This document shows positions 9,968-19,634 of a stretch of DNA of 61,469 nucleotides, piece after piece. The notes under the pieces were generated by a model. It had not been told where the DNA came from. It was given only the letters and a program-made list of their open reading frames with translations, and ran no database searches. The position numbers and the translations under genes were made by a program. This stretch comes from an uncultured Collinsella sp. (GTDB lineage Bacteria > Actinomycetota > Coriobacteriia > Coriobacteriales > Coriobacteriaceae), in assembly GCA_959599095.1 (NCBI GenBank), contig CAUGGC010000013.1, forward strand, positions 1 to 61,469. Direction: 5' to 3'. Position 1 is the stretch's first letter; every line of letters begins with the position of its first letter.

Positions 9968-10012
9968 GGAGTGTCCCCGACTGCCGGCAGGAAAGGAACG
10001 TCCCTATCTGCC
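9968..10012. repeat. Tandem short gene-end motif
   Basis: Two imperfect direct copies, GGAGTGTCCCCGACTGCC (9968-9985) and GGAACGTCCCTATCTGCC (9995-10012), separated by 9 bases. The second overlaps the last codons and the TAG stop of the GNAT gene. The same motif, with one change, lies after the M32 gene at 61410-61427. Confidence 0.6.
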
Positions 10013-10504
10013 ATCTACGCGCTTGGCCATCCAAACATGGGGCTGGCCCTCGTCTTCGTAGTCCACCGGGGCAATCTGCGTGTAACCCGCCTTGGCATAG
10101 AGTGGTAGCGCGTATTCCTGCGCGTGCAGCTTAATGAGCTTGGCGCCGGCATCACGCGCGCACGTATCACTGGCCTCGACAATCTTGCTCGCCAAACCGC
10201 GACGGCGCATGCTCGGCAGCACGGCCACGCGCCCCATAATGTAGGTCTCCCCCGCCGCGACGCCTTCGTCCAAGTCGCACGCCGGCAAAACTGGGGCTTC
10301 GGCATCTGCCGCGTACTCCAGTTCCTCGGGAAACACGCGCGAGCAGCCGGCAAGCTCGCCGTCTACATAGAGTGTCACATGAATGCAGTTCGGATCCTCG
10401 TCGATAGCGTCGAACTCATTCTCGTAGCCCTGCTCGTCCATAAAAACGACGCGGCGCACCAACGCCGCGTCATCAAAGCATCCCGTCTTAAGTTGGATAT
10501 CCAT
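10004..10504 (-). CDS. GNAT family N-acetyltransferase
   Basis: A 166-residue single-domain GNAT fold, nearest in style to ElaA-type enzymes. Motif A is visible as GRVAVLPSMRRRGLASKIVEAS (about residues 90-111; the R-R-G-L-A core binds acetyl-CoA pyrophosphate), followed by the LHAQEYALPLYAKAGY region typical of motif B. The substrate is unknown. The ATG at 10504 has AAAGGG 7 bases upstream; a TTG start 18 bases earlier is less likely. Its stop codon lies within the repeat at 9995-10012. Confidence 0.85.
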   Translation of the reverse strand: MDIQLKTGCFDDAALVRRVVFMDEQGYENEFDAIDEDPNCIHVTLYVDGELAGCSRVFPEELEYAADAEAPVLPACDLDEGVAAGETYIMGRVAVLPSMRRRGLASKIVEASDTCARDAGAKLIKLHAQEYALPLYAKAGYTQIAPVDYEDEGQPHVWMAKRVDGR

Positions 10505-10543
10505 GGCTGCCCTTTCATTCAATGCGAACGTTAGGGACAGATT

Positions 10544-11194
10544 TTAGCGAAAATGAGCTCCGCGCACGCTAAACTTCGCGCGAGCCTTCGCCAGGCAGTC
10601 GTAATGACCCACGTTATGGGCATCGCTCGCGATGAAGCTGTACAGGTTCTGATCGAACAGGCGCTGTGCCGGCTTTTTCTCGCGACCAAAGCGACCGCCG
10701 GCAATAAAGTCCGCCGAAGCCTGCAGCTTGCAGCCCATATCGACCAGGCGTTCCGCCACGCTTACATCCTTTTGAACCGCACGATAGCGCTCAGGATGAG
10801 CGATGATCACCTGATAGCCACGGCACTGCAAATCGTAAATCGTGTTCTCGTACTCTCTAAACGCATACGCATCGGCATGCGTCGAAAGCTCGAGCAGAAA
10901 CTCGTTGGTCCCATCGAAATGCAAGTGATCCGCGGCATCGATACCAAGCTCAACGAGCTTTCGATGGTTGACCTCGAAGCCCATCTGGAGCGGAAAACCG
11001 TCAGCGTTATCGCGCAGCAGCTCAAAGGCATCCCACATCTTGTCGTAATCAAAATAGGGATCACGGCAGTGAGGAGTGCAAACGATTCTGGTTACACCGG
11101 CCCGCTTGGCAGCCTCGAGCATCGCCAAGCTCTCTTCGAGATCGGCGGCGCCGTCGTCTACACCCGGCAAGATATGGCAATGAATGTCACGCAT
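10544..11194 (-). CDS. CpsB/YwqE-type tyrosine-protein phosphatase (PHP domain)
   Basis: A 216-residue PHP-fold phosphatase. The metal-binding HCH (residues 5-7) and GVDDG open the protein; CTPH, a GFEVN segment, IAHPERY and SDAHN follow in the order expected for the trinuclear manganese site. Family members dephosphorylate the tyrosine cluster of BY-kinases in capsule/exopolysaccharide control. It is the third gene of a run with the Wzz-like adaptor and the BY-kinase (17-base gap), so its substrate is very probably the kinase next door. Confidence 0.92.
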   Translation of the reverse strand: MRDIHCHILPGVDDGAADLEESLAMLEAAKRAGVTRIVCTPHCRDPYFDYDKMWDAFELLRDNADGFPLQMGFEVNHRKLVELGIDAADHLHFDGTNEFLLELSTHADAYAFREYENTIYDLQCRGYQVIIAHPERYRAVQKDVSVAERLVDMGCKLQASADFIAGGRFGREKKPAQRLFDQNLYSFIASDAHNVGHYDCLAKARAKFSVRGAHFR

Positions 11195-11211
11195 AGGTCA
11201 GCCTTAATCAA

Positions 11212-11949
11212 CTAAACGTTTGCTCGGTTGGTGAAGATGCCCTTTTTGGAAGTGCCCTGATCGTCGGAGCCCTTCTTAACCTTCTTACCGTCCTTGGTGT
11301 AGTAAGAATAATAGTACTCGCTGGTCTCGGTCTCACAGTAATTCATGACGGTACCGATGAGCTTGACCTTCTCGGACTTCTTAAGCTGGGCGATAGCGTT
11401 GAGCGCCTCTTCGCGCTTGGTAAAGTCCTCGCGCACCACGAACAGCGCGCCGTCGGTCAGGCTGGCAATCTCGGCAGCATCGATGAAGGTGCCGACCGGA
11501 GGAGCATCGAAGATGACGTACTGGAACTTGGCGGACAGTGCCTTTACCAGCTTGGCAAAGCGATGGGAGACGATGATGTCGGCAGGATTGGGAATGTGCG
11601 GCTCGGCATCGAGGAAGTAGAAGTTCTTCTGACCCGTCTCGACAATTGCCTGGTCAATGGAGATCTGCTCGGAAAGGACCGCATAGAGTCCGCCGCGCGA
11701 ACGAACGCCGAGCATATCGGAAAGGGACCTGCGGCGCATATCGGCCTCGACCAGGAGCACGGACTTGCCGCTCGTGGCGATTGCCTGAGCAAGGTTAATG
11801 GAAACCGTAGACTTGCCCTCGTTGGGAATCGAGGAGGTAACGGTGATGGTGCGAATGGGGTCGTCCACGCTCGCAAAGCGGATGTTGGCCAGAAGGGTCT
11901 TGGCGGCATTCTGTACAACGAGCTTATCGGTGTTCTTTGCCTTAGCCAT
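11212..11949 (-). CDS. CpsD/CapB-type bacterial tyrosine kinase (BY-kinase)
   Basis: A 245-residue cytosolic BY-kinase. The Walker A segment SSIPNEGKST lies at about residues 39-48, Walker A' VLLVEADMRR at 65-73, and a Walker B-like VIFDAPP near residue 140. A tyrosine-rich C-terminal tail (ETSEYYYSYYTKDGK) is the usual autophosphorylation cluster. In Gram-positive systems this kinase needs a separate membrane activator, which is the Wzz-like gene starting 3 bases upstream. The pair normally tunes polysaccharide polymerisation and export. Confidence 0.93.
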   Translation of the reverse strand: MAKAKNTDKLVVQNAAKTLLANIRFASVDDPIRTITVTSSIPNEGKSTVSINLAQAIATSGKSVLLVEADMRRRSLSDMLGVRSRGGLYAVLSEQISIDQAIVETGQKNFYFLDAEPHIPNPADIIVSHRFAKLVKALSAKFQYVIFDAPPVGTFIDAAEIASLTDGALFVVREDFTKREEALNAIAQLKKSEKVKLIGTVMNYCETETSEYYYSYYTKDGKKVKKGSDDQGTSKKGIFTNRANV

Positions 11950-11951
11950 GC

Positions 11952-12608
11952 CTATTTACCACCTTTCATAGCCGGAATTCGGCCAACAACGGGAATACCC
12001 AGGAGCTCTTCTGCCTCTTCGGCACCGCGGATGCGGGTATTGAGCATGTCTGCCAAAACGACATAGGCAACTGCGATAAAGATACCGGCGAGGAACGCGA
12101 CGGCAATATACAGCGTGCGCTTGGGGCCGCTGGGGGCTTCGGGGGTCTTAGCCTCGTCGATAACGTTGATGCTCTGGGCAGCGCCGACGTTCTGAGCGAC
12201 CGTACTCACCGAGCTGGCAATGGCCTTTGCGACCTCAGCCGTCTCCTTGGCATCGGTGCCGGTAACCGAAAGCGTAATGACACGCGTGGTGGTCTCGGAG
12301 GAAACAGACACCTTGTAGTCATCCAAATCGGTGAGGCCCAGTTCTTTGGCGGCGCCGCTCTTAACGCTATCGCTATCCAGCAGCGTGGCGATATCGTTGG
12401 AAAGCATCTGGCTCGCCGAGAGATCGTTGTAGCTCATCTGACCGCTATCGTCGGTCTTGGCGAGAATGTACATGCTCGTCGTCGCGGTATAAGTGTTGTC
12501 CATCGCAACGAAGGACACGATGCCCATGGCGATCGCGCAGACCACCGGAAGGGTGATGACCAGCTTGAGGTGCTTCTTCAGCAGCTGGAACAGTTCGAGA
12601 AGGGTCAT
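11952..12608 (-). CDS. Wzz/CapA-type membrane adaptor of the BY-kinase
   Basis: A 218-residue protein with two membrane helices (about 17-37 and 172-194) flanking an extracellular Wzz domain (YTATTSMYILA near the start of the domain). The short cytosolic tail after helix two would activate the kinase encoded next. A PGP-like stretch (TPEAPSGPKRTL) before helix two is typical. ATG 12608 has AAAGGC upstream, and a good promoter lies at 12656-12684. No glycosyltransferase, polymerase or flippase gene is present nearby, so this operon acts on a locus elsewhere. Confidence 0.9.
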   Translation of the reverse strand: MTLLELFQLLKKHLKLVITLPVVCAIAMGIVSFVAMDNTYTATTSMYILAKTDDSGQMSYNDLSASQMLSNDIATLLDSDSVKSGAAKELGLTDLDDYKVSVSSETTTRVITLSVTGTDAKETAEVAKAIASSVSTVAQNVGAAQSINVIDEAKTPEAPSGPKRTLYIAVAFLAGIFIAVAYVVLADMLNTRIRGAEEAEELLGIPVVGRIPAMKGGK

Positions 12609-12655
12609 GCAGCTTGCCTTTCATTTCCCCAGTTCGGATTGACAAAACTGTCCGT

Positions 12656-12684
12656 ATGTTATCGCATCTTTTTACCGAGACCAA
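12656..12684 (-). promoter_or_regulatory. Promoter of the Wzz/BY-kinase/phosphatase operon
   Basis: On the minus strand TTGGTC is followed after exactly 17 bases by TAACAT, about 48 bases before the start codon. Confidence 0.5.
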
Positions 12685-12749
12685 ACTCTATACATAAGAA
12701 ACAGGCTCTCCTGTAAAAATGTCGGAAGCAATCGTAAAATTGCACAACA

Positions 12750-12778
12750 ACGCCGCACCCGAAAGTCAAATGCGGCGT
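12750..12778 (-). terminator. Stem-loop after the histidine kinase gene
   Basis: CGCCGCA and TGCGGCG arms with a 13-base loop lie 26 bases after the kinase stop. Only a broken T-run follows on the minus strand, so termination may be weak. Confidence 0.45.
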
Positions 12779-12803
12779 CTACATCAATATCTGTGTTGTA
12801 TCG

Positions 12804-14228
12804 CTATGCGAATGGCTCGTCCTGCTGTATGGGAAACGTCACCGTAATGGTGGTTCCCACGCCCAACTCGCTCGACAGATCAAGCGTGGCGTGATGATAC
12901 AGGGCCGCATGCTTGACAATGGCAAGCCCCAGGCCGGTTCCGCCGCGTGCCTTGGACCTACTCTTGTCCACGCGATAGAACCGCTCAAATACCTTGCCCT
13001 GTTCTTCAGGCGCGATACCGATTCCCGTGTCGGCGACAGCGAGGAACGGATGGCCTTCGTCGTTGGTGCCGCACTGCAGCGTAACCGTACCGCCGGGCCG
13101 ATTGTAGCGGATGGCGTTGCTTGCCAGATTATAGATGAGCTCGTCGACCAAGCGCGACACGCCTTCGATGACCACAGGCTTGGTCTCATGACTTATCGTC
13201 ACATTCGCTTGACGGGCGACCTGTTCAAGACGCTGCTCAACCGCGTAGATCGCACGCGAGAGCTCAATAGGCTCCGTGGACCCAATGGGCACTGCCTCGC
13301 CTTCAGTTGCACGTTCGGCCTCGTCCAAGTTAGACAGCGTAAGGATATCGTTGACAAGCGCTGCCAAGCGGCCTGCCTCACGATAGATGCGACCGCCAAA
13401 GTTGCGCAGGTCGTCCTCGCCCTCGACCATGCCATTTGCGATGAGCTCGGCATAGCCCGAAATCGCCGTAAGCGGCGTCTTGAGCTCATGGGTGATATTC
13501 GCCGTGAACTCGCGGCGCATACGGTCGTTGTCCGCTAGCACCGCCATTTGGCGCTTGAGTTCCTGGCGCTGCGACTCGATACGCTCAAGCATGGGGACCA
13601 TCTCGGCATAGGCGTGCTCATAGCTACGGCGTGGGTGGTCCAAATCCACCTCTTGCAACGGCGCGATGATGGCACGGGACTCACGGCGCGCCATAAAAAA
13701 CGAGAGTACCGCACCCGCTGCTGCGATAAGCAGCATCGGCGCCAGCATCGACAGCAAAATCGCCGCAACGCCAGGCTGGGCCTGCGCCAAGCGGACGACC
13801 TGGCCGTTATCAAGGGTGACGGCGCGATACAGCATAATCTCGTCGAGCGTAGAGCTTGCGCGCTCCGCGGAACCCGAACCACTCTCAAAGGCCTCGATGA
13901 CCTCGGGGCGATCGCCATGGTTGGGCAGTGTGGAAGGCGACGCCTCGTTGTCGTAGGCAACAGATCCGTCCTTATTGATCAGCGTGATACGAAGATCCTC
14001 GCGATCGAGGCTTCGCAAGAACGGAATGGGCTCCTGCTGCTCGTCGAGGGCGGCAGCAATGAGCTCGGTTTCCTGCGCCAGATTGGCACTCGTGGCATCC
14101 GCCAAAGTGTTTTGCACAAAGAACGCACCCAGCACCGTAAACGCCACGATAACCGCCATGGCGCAGACAAAGATCGTCACAAAAACGCGGTGCGACAGCG
14201 TATGTTTTCCCTGGGGGGCGAAGACCAC
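12804..14228 (-). CDS. PhoR-like sensor histidine kinase
   Basis: A 474-residue membrane kinase with two helices (about 14-36 and 156-178) around an extracytoplasmic domain. A linker follows, then a HisKA domain with phospho-accepting H247 in THELKTPLTAISGY. The HATPase domain shows N (LASNAIRYN), DTGIGI and GGTGLGLAI. The GTG at 14228 has GGAGG 8 bases upstream, 3 bases after the regulator's stop. With the PhoB-like regulator and pstB immediately upstream, phosphate limitation is the likely signal, though that is inference from context. Confidence 0.9.
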   Translation of the reverse strand: MVFAPQGKHTLSHRVFVTIFVCAMAVIVAFTVLGAFFVQNTLADATSANLAQETELIAAALDEQQEPIPFLRSLDREDLRITLINKDGSVAYDNEASPSTLPNHGDRPEVIEAFESGSGSAERASSTLDEIMLYRAVTLDNGQVVRLAQAQPGVAAILLSMLAPMLLIAAAGAVLSFFMARRESRAIIAPLQEVDLDHPRRSYEHAYAEMVPMLERIESQRQELKRQMAVLADNDRMRREFTANITHELKTPLTAISGYAELIANGMVEGEDDLRNFGGRIYREAGRLAALVNDILTLSNLDEAERATEGEAVPIGSTEPIELSRAIYAVEQRLEQVARQANVTISHETKPVVIEGVSRLVDELIYNLASNAIRYNRPGGTVTLQCGTNDEGHPFLAVADTGIGIAPEEQGKVFERFYRVDKSRSKARGGTGLGLAIVKHAALYHHATLDLSSELGVGTTITVTFPIQQDEPFA

Positions 14229-14231
14229 GGG

Positions 14232-14960
14232 TTACTCCTCCGATGCAGTGGCCGCGGTGTCGTCGCCTTCGGCACCATCACCGGCAGAAGGCTCGGCCAG
14301 GCGATAACCCACGCCGCGCACGGTCTCGATGGCGCTGGCATGCTCGGCCAGTTTTTGGCGAAGCGTCTGCACGTGCACGTCAACGGTGCGCGAACCGCCG
14401 TCGAAGTCCCAGCCCCACACGCTCTGCAGCAACGACTCGCGGGTAAAGACCACGCCGGGCTTGCGCATGAGGTACTCGAGCAGGTCGAACTCGCGCAGGG
14501 TGAGCTTAAGCGGCTCGCCGGCAACGGTCACCTCGCGATGGCTGGGCGAAAGCACGATGTCGCCCACGCTGAGCACATCGCTCGCCTGCTTGACCATGCC
14601 GCCGCGACGCAGCAGTGCGCGGCAGCGGCTCGCAAGCTCCATGAGCGAAAACGGCTTAGTCAGGTAATCGTCGGCACCGCCATCGAGCGCCATCACCTTG
14701 TCGAGCTCAGTGTCCTTGGCGGTAAGCATCATGATGGGCACCGTCGCCGTCAGGCGATCGGCACGCAGGCGACGCATAATCGCCAGGCCATCGGTGTCGG
14801 GCAACATGATATCGAGCAGCACAGCATCGGGCACCCGTCGCGCCACGGCAGCTTTAAACTCGCCATCGCACGAAAAGCCCTCGGCCTCGATTCCCTGCTT
14901 GCGCAGCGCGTAGACCGTCAAATCCCTGATGTTGTCATCGTCCTCGACGTAATAGATCAT
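14232..14960 (-). CDS. PhoB/OmpR-family response regulator
   Basis: A 242-residue regulator. The receiver domain carries acidic pocket EDDDN, phospho-acceptor D in LLDIMLPDTDG, T in MLTAKD and K in LTKPFS. The C-terminal winged helix includes LTLREFDLLEYLMRKPGVVFTRESLLQSVWGW and the RTVDVHVQTLRQKL recognition region. ATG 14960 has AAAGGGG upstream; the longer frame start is not used. It forms an operon with the kinase and lies just downstream of pstB, the usual gene neighbourhood of Pho regulation. Confidence 0.92.
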   Translation of the reverse strand: MIYYVEDDDNIRDLTVYALRKQGIEAEGFSCDGEFKAAVARRVPDAVLLDIMLPDTDGLAIMRRLRADRLTATVPIMMLTAKDTELDKVMALDGGADDYLTKPFSLMELASRCRALLRRGGMVKQASDVLSVGDIVLSPSHREVTVAGEPLKLTLREFDLLEYLMRKPGVVFTRESLLQSVWGWDFDGGSRTVDVHVQTLRQKLAEHASAIETVRGVGYRLAEPSAGDGAEGDDTAATASEE

Positions 14961-15024
14961 GTTGAACCCCTTTGCGGCCGGCATGACCGCATCTTAACCC
15001 TAAAGGTACCTTTACTAGATGGTA

Positions 15025-15900
<876 letters not shown>

Positions 15901-15976
15901 ACCGCACACCTCCATATCGATATCAATTCAGCAGTATCGATAGTAGGAATCGCGGCTCATACGCACGTGAGCACAT

Positions 15977-15992
15977 TGTCAAGTGTTTGTAA
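15977..15992 (-). promoter_or_regulatory. Possible Pho-box upstream of pstB
   Basis: On the minus strand TTACAA and TTGACA occur as direct repeats with a 10-base period, about 75 bases before pstB. This resembles the TTAACA-type half sites bound by PhoP/PhoB. The second repeat could equally be a -35 element. Confidence 0.35.
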
Positions 15993-16003
15993 GGGCACGC
16001 TAG

Positions 16004-17242
16004 CTATGCGGCGGGCAGCTCGATGGTGAATATCGTGTGTTCGGGCGTCGATTCACATGCAACGGTACCGCCGTGTGCCGCGATGATCTCCTTGGCAATA
16101 GCAAGGCCCAAACCGGCACCACCGCGATTGGTCGCACGCGCCGCATCCAGGCGATAGAACTTCTCAAAGATCACCTTGAGCTTAGCCGCAGGGATAGGAT
16201 CGCCCTGATTGATAAAGCGCACGCGCACGCCGCCATCGTCTTGGCGCCTGGCCTCAATCGTGATAGTCGAGCCCTCATAGCTATAGGCGACGGCGTTTTT
16301 CATGATGTTGTTGAACACGCGGGCCATCTTGTCGCCATCCACGAGCACCGTCAGGTCCTCGCGAATATCAACTTGGGCTTCCTTATGCTGCTCGTTGAGG
16401 ATGGGATAGAACTCGTCAGCCACCTGAGCCAGCAACAACCCCAGATCAACATAGCCGCGCGTGAGCACGATATCGTGGAAGTCAAAGCGCGTGATATCGA
16501 AAAACTCTTCGATGAGCGCATCGAGCCGGTGCGCCTTGTCGAGCGCCACGCCCGTAAAGTGCGCACGTTGCTCAACCGGCAACTCAGGAGCCTCTTGCAG
16601 CAGCGAAAGATAGCCCACCACACTGGCAAGCGGGGTGCGTAGGTCATGTGCCAAGTACGTGACCAAATCGTCCTTGCGATGAGACTCGTCACGCAGAGCT
16701 TGCTGCACCTTGCGCTCACGGTCACGCACGCGGTTAAGGGCGCCCTCGACCTCCAAGAAGTCGCCGTCGATGTTATCCCAGGTGTCGGGGTAATCGATCA
16801 GGCGATCTTGAATACGAGCGGCCAGCACACAATCGGCATGCTGCTCGCCCTGCTCGTAGCCCTGGTAGTACAGGGCGCGGCCGCAAAAGAACAGCACGCA
16901 CACGGCAAGCGCCAGCACAAAGCCAAGCATGTTGAATACAAAGCCGGCATCGAACAGCACCGGCCCTTCGATGCCACCGAGCGCCATGGCGCCAATCGCC
17001 AACGTCATGGCCCACGCGGCACCGCCAATCACCACGCAACGGCGCACGATTTCGAATCGATCGATTAGCAAAAAGCCGACAAGCAGCACCGCTAAGATTC
17101 CGGCGATGTTGTCGATGCCAATCAGCAGCAGGCTCAGCAAAAAGAGCAGCACCGTCGCAAGTGCACGGTTGTCGACGACTGCCCGTACGTATTCAAAGAG
17201 TCGATCGGGCACCTCGAATGCCTGCCTATCGTCTTTTGTCAT
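16004..17242 (-). CDS. VanS-like sensor histidine kinase
   Basis: A 412-residue kinase with an N-terminal region of about four helices (residues 28-61 and 68-120), a short linker, and a HisKA domain with H199 in the VanS-type sequence LVTYLAHDLRTPLASVVGYL. The HATPase domain shows NIMKNAVAYS and GGAGLGLAIAKEI. ATG 17242 has GGGGAAGTGG upstream; 25 bases separate it from the regulator's stop. VanS-type kinases answer to cell-wall stress. With a divergent D,D-carboxypeptidase next door, a cell-wall role is likely here, but no vanHAX genes are present, so glycopeptide resistance should not be assumed. Confidence 0.88.
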   Translation of the reverse strand: MTKDDRQAFEVPDRLFEYVRAVVDNRALATVLLFLLSLLLIGIDNIAGILAVLLVGFLLIDRFEIVRRCVVIGGAAWAMTLAIGAMALGGIEGPVLFDAGFVFNMLGFVLALAVCVLFFCGRALYYQGYEQGEQHADCVLAARIQDRLIDYPDTWDNIDGDFLEVEGALNRVRDRERKVQQALRDESHRKDDLVTYLAHDLRTPLASVVGYLSLLQEAPELPVEQRAHFTGVALDKAHRLDALIEEFFDITRFDFHDIVLTRGYVDLGLLLAQVADEFYPILNEQHKEAQVDIREDLTVLVDGDKMARVFNNIMKNAVAYSYEGSTITIEARRQDDGGVRVRFINQGDPIPAAKLKVIFEKFYRLDAARATNRGGAGLGLAIAKEIIAAHGGTVACESTPEHTIFTIELPAA

Positions 17243-17267
17243 ATCCACTTCCCCACCATCAAAGGCG

Positions 17268-17963
17268 CTATTCAATTATGTAGCCGACGCCCCAGACGTT
17301 TTTGATAAAGCGCGGCTTTTGAGCGTCGTCGCCAATCTTTTCGCGCAGGTGGCGAATGTGCACCATCACCGTATTGTTGGAGCCGGGCATAAAATCCTCG
17401 TTCCACACCGCGCGGAACAGGTCCTCCACGGCTACCACGCTGCCGCGATGCTCGACCAGATACAGCAAGATGGAATACTCGATGGGCGTGAGGCGCACCG
17501 GTGCACCGTCCACCATTACGGAACGAGCATCGCGGTTGATCTCCAGTCCGTCGAGCTGGATGGTCGGCGACTCGGCCGCCTGCGAGCGGCTACCGTAGCT
17601 GGTGTAGCGGCGAAGCTGAGCGTGCACGCGCGCGATGAGCTCCAGCGGACGGAACGGCTTAACCACGTAATCGTCCGCGCCAAGCGAAAGGCCCTCGATC
17701 TTGTCTTGCTGGGCATCGCGCGCCGTCAGCATGATCACAGGATAGGTATGGCTGGAACGGATCGTACGCAGCAGCTCAAATCCATCGATATCGGGCAGCA
17801 TGACATCCAACAGTGCCAGATCGAACTCCTGCTCCAGGATTGCCTTGGCAGCATCGGCCCCGCTATAGGCAATCTGGACATCAAAGCCCTCTTTTGTAAG
17901 GTAGATACCAACCAAGTCGGCGATGGCCTTCTCGTCATCAACTACCAAAATGCGCTCGTTCAT
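17268..17963 (-). CDS. VanR-like OmpR-family response regulator
   Basis: A 231-residue regulator. The receiver domain has VVDDE, phospho-acceptor D in LLDVMLPDIDG, MLTARD and VVKPFRPLEL. The winged helix has LTPIEYSILLYLVEHRGSVVAVEDLFRAVW and NNTVMVHIRHLREKIGDD, close to VanR. It is the first gene of the pair with the VanS-like kinase. It reads away from the D,D-carboxypeptidase gene, sharing a 200-base control region that holds an inverted repeat (18023-18049). Confidence 0.92.
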   Translation of the reverse strand: MNERILVVDDEKAIADLVGIYLTKEGFDVQIAYSGADAAKAILEQEFDLALLDVMLPDIDGFELLRTIRSSHTYPVIMLTARDAQQDKIEGLSLGADDYVVKPFRPLELIARVHAQLRRYTSYGSRSQAAESPTIQLDGLEINRDARSVMVDGAPVRLTPIEYSILLYLVEHRGSVVAVEDLFRAVWNEDFMPGSNNTVMVHIRHLREKIGDDAQKPRFIKNVWGVGYIIE

Positions 17964-18022
17964 GCGTGCTCCTCTCGCGCTCCATTATGCCCGAGGCGAC
18001 GCACGCCACACACAACAAGCGT

Positions 18023-18049
18023 GGGTGATTAAGTCGGCCTTAAGCACCC
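18023..18049. promoter_or_regulatory. Inverted repeat between vanR-like and dacA-like genes
   Basis: GGGTGATTAAG and CTTAAGCACCC (one mismatch) flank 5 bases in the divergent intergenic region. It is 60 bases from the regulator's start and about 65 bases from the dacA -10. It could be the regulator's own site. Confidence 0.4.
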
Positions 18050-18160
18050 TTGTGCCCGTTCAGGCGCGGATGTGGGCCACGCACGCACGCGATGATCGCC
18101 GACACCGGCAAACGATATACTCTAGTTCCAGAAGAGACCATCCCGTCGAAAGCGAAATCT

Positions 18161-19501
18161 GTGAAGTCCCTCACCTCTTTTGCAAAGCGCTCAGCTCAGC
18201 TTGCCGCCGGCTTTGTCTGCGCTATCGCCCTTGCCGCTGGCGTGCCCACCGTCGCCGGCGCCCAAGTACTCACGACCGACAATGTTTGCGGCAAAACCGC
18301 CGATGCGCGCGGCATCACGGCCGAAAATCTGCCCGATATCGATGCGACCAATGCGCTCGTCATGGGCAAAGACGGCACCGTCTACTATGGGCGCGGCGCC
18401 GATGAGCAGGTTAAAATCGCCTCGATCACCAAGGTCATGACCGCAATCCTAACCGTCGAGAATTGCAAGATGGACGAGAAGGTCACGGTGAGCAACGACG
18501 CAGCCACCGTGGGTAATTCGACCGCCGGCTTGCTCGAAGGTGACGAGCTTACCGTGGAGCAGGCACTGCGCGGCCTGATGATTCCCTCGGGCAACGACGC
18601 CGCCGTCGTGCTCGCCGAATATGTGGGCAAGAAGATCGACCCTAAGACCAAAGACGCCGAGGCGACCTTTGTGAAGGCCATGAACGAGCGCGCTAAGAAG
18701 CTCGGCTGCACCGGTACGCTTTTTGAAAACCCGCATGGTCTGGACTTTGATGAGTGGGCTGGCGATATGCACTCAACCGCACACGACGTAGCGCTGATGA
18801 TGCAGGAGGCCATGAAAAACGACACGATCCGCGAGGTCGTAGCGAGCGAGGATTCCTGGATCGAGGTCACGGGCGCCGACGGCACCGACCATTCGCATTC
18901 CATGGACACGCATAACTATTTGCTGGGCCAAGATGGCAACATTGGCGGCAAGACCGGCACCACCGACGACGCGGGCTACTGCTTCACGAGCGCCTACAAC
19001 CGCGACGGCGACGAGATCTACACCGTCGTTTTGAACTCCACCACCACCGACCAGCGCTTTACCGATACCGCCACCCTTGCCAACTGGTACTACGGCCACA
19101 AGGTGACGGTCGCAATCGCCAACACACAGGAAAAGACCGCCAACGGCAACCCGCTTATGGCGCGCATTGGCCAAACCGACTGGACGGATAAGACGATCGA
19201 CGCCACACTCGCCGATCCCACGGCGCAAGCGACCGTGTTTTCCCTTGCCGGCGAGGTGACCGAAAAGGTTAGCTACGACGATCTTTCGGGCACGGTGCAT
19301 GTGGGCGACAAGGTGGGTAGCGTTACGCTCAAGCAGGACGGCACCAAGATCGCCGTCATGGACCTGGTTGCCGACGAGGAAGGCGCAGGGCCGAATCCCA
19401 TTGAATGGCTACTCGTGAAGCTCGATCGCTTGGGCCGTCGCATCGACAACCGCCCACTCACAGCAGAAAGCGAGACCGTCGCCAAGGCTCCTAAGGTGTA
19501 G
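18161..19501 (+). CDS. D-alanyl-D-alanine carboxypeptidase (PBP5/DacA family, S11)
   Basis: A 446-residue exported enzyme that trims the terminal D-Ala of peptidoglycan stem peptides. An N-terminal signal peptide (SAQLAAGFVCAIALAAGVPTVAGA) precedes the transpeptidase-like domain with SITK (nucleophile S88, K91), SGN (143-145) and KTG (264-266). The C-terminal beta domain ends in an amphipathic basic tail suited to membrane contact. I choose GTG 18161 because a TATACT -10 near 18116 puts transcription after the earlier in-frame ATGs. The ribosome-binding site is weak (GAAAGCGA). It is divergent from the VanRS-like pair. Confidence 0.92.
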   Translation: MKSLTSFAKRSAQLAAGFVCAIALAAGVPTVAGAQVLTTDNVCGKTADARGITAENLPDIDATNALVMGKDGTVYYGRGADEQVKIASITKVMTAILTVENCKMDEKVTVSNDAATVGNSTAGLLEGDELTVEQALRGLMIPSGNDAAVVLAEYVGKKIDPKTKDAEATFVKAMNERAKKLGCTGTLFENPHGLDFDEWAGDMHSTAHDVALMMQEAMKNDTIREVVASEDSWIEVTGADGTDHSHSMDTHNYLLGQDGNIGGKTGTTDDAGYCFTSAYNRDGDEIYTVVLNSTTTDQRFTDTATLANWYYGHKVTVAIANTQEKTANGNPLMARIGQTDWTDKTIDATLADPTAQATVFSLAGEVTEKVSYDDLSGTVHVGDKVGSVTLKQDGTKIAVMDLVADEEGAGPNPIEWLLVKLDRLGRRIDNRPLTAESETVAKAPKV

Positions 19502-19525
19502 GGCGCAAGAATAATAAGTCCACTG

Positions 19526-19559
19526 AAAGGAGGCGTCCGAAAGGATGCCCCCTTTTTTT
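19526..19559 (+). terminator. Terminator of the D,D-carboxypeptidase gene
   Basis: GGCGTCC and GGATGCC arms close a GAAA tetraloop, followed by CCC and seven T. It starts about 25 bases after the stop codon. Confidence 0.85.
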
Positions 19560-19585
19560 GAGGGTTCGAATCCCCAGCCTCCTTT
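19560..19585 (+). repeat. Isolated tRNA T-arm-like fragment
   Basis: GAGGGTTCGAATCCCCAGCC, followed by TCCTTT, matches the T-loop and 3' flank of the local tRNA-Ser read in the plus direction. It looks like the right end of a tRNA-linked module whose core is gone. GCCTCCTTT at 19577-19585 pairs exactly with AAAGGAGGC at 19526-19534. Confidence 0.5.
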
Positions 19586-19634
19586 CTCCGTACCAAAAAA
19601 GGGCCCCAGATGGGACCCTTCTTTCAATTCGTAC

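Noticed and set aside
16004..17963. Glycopeptide resistance from VanRS-like genes
   Set aside because: No vanH, ligase or vanX genes are in the window; VanRS-like pairs are common in cell-wall sensing.
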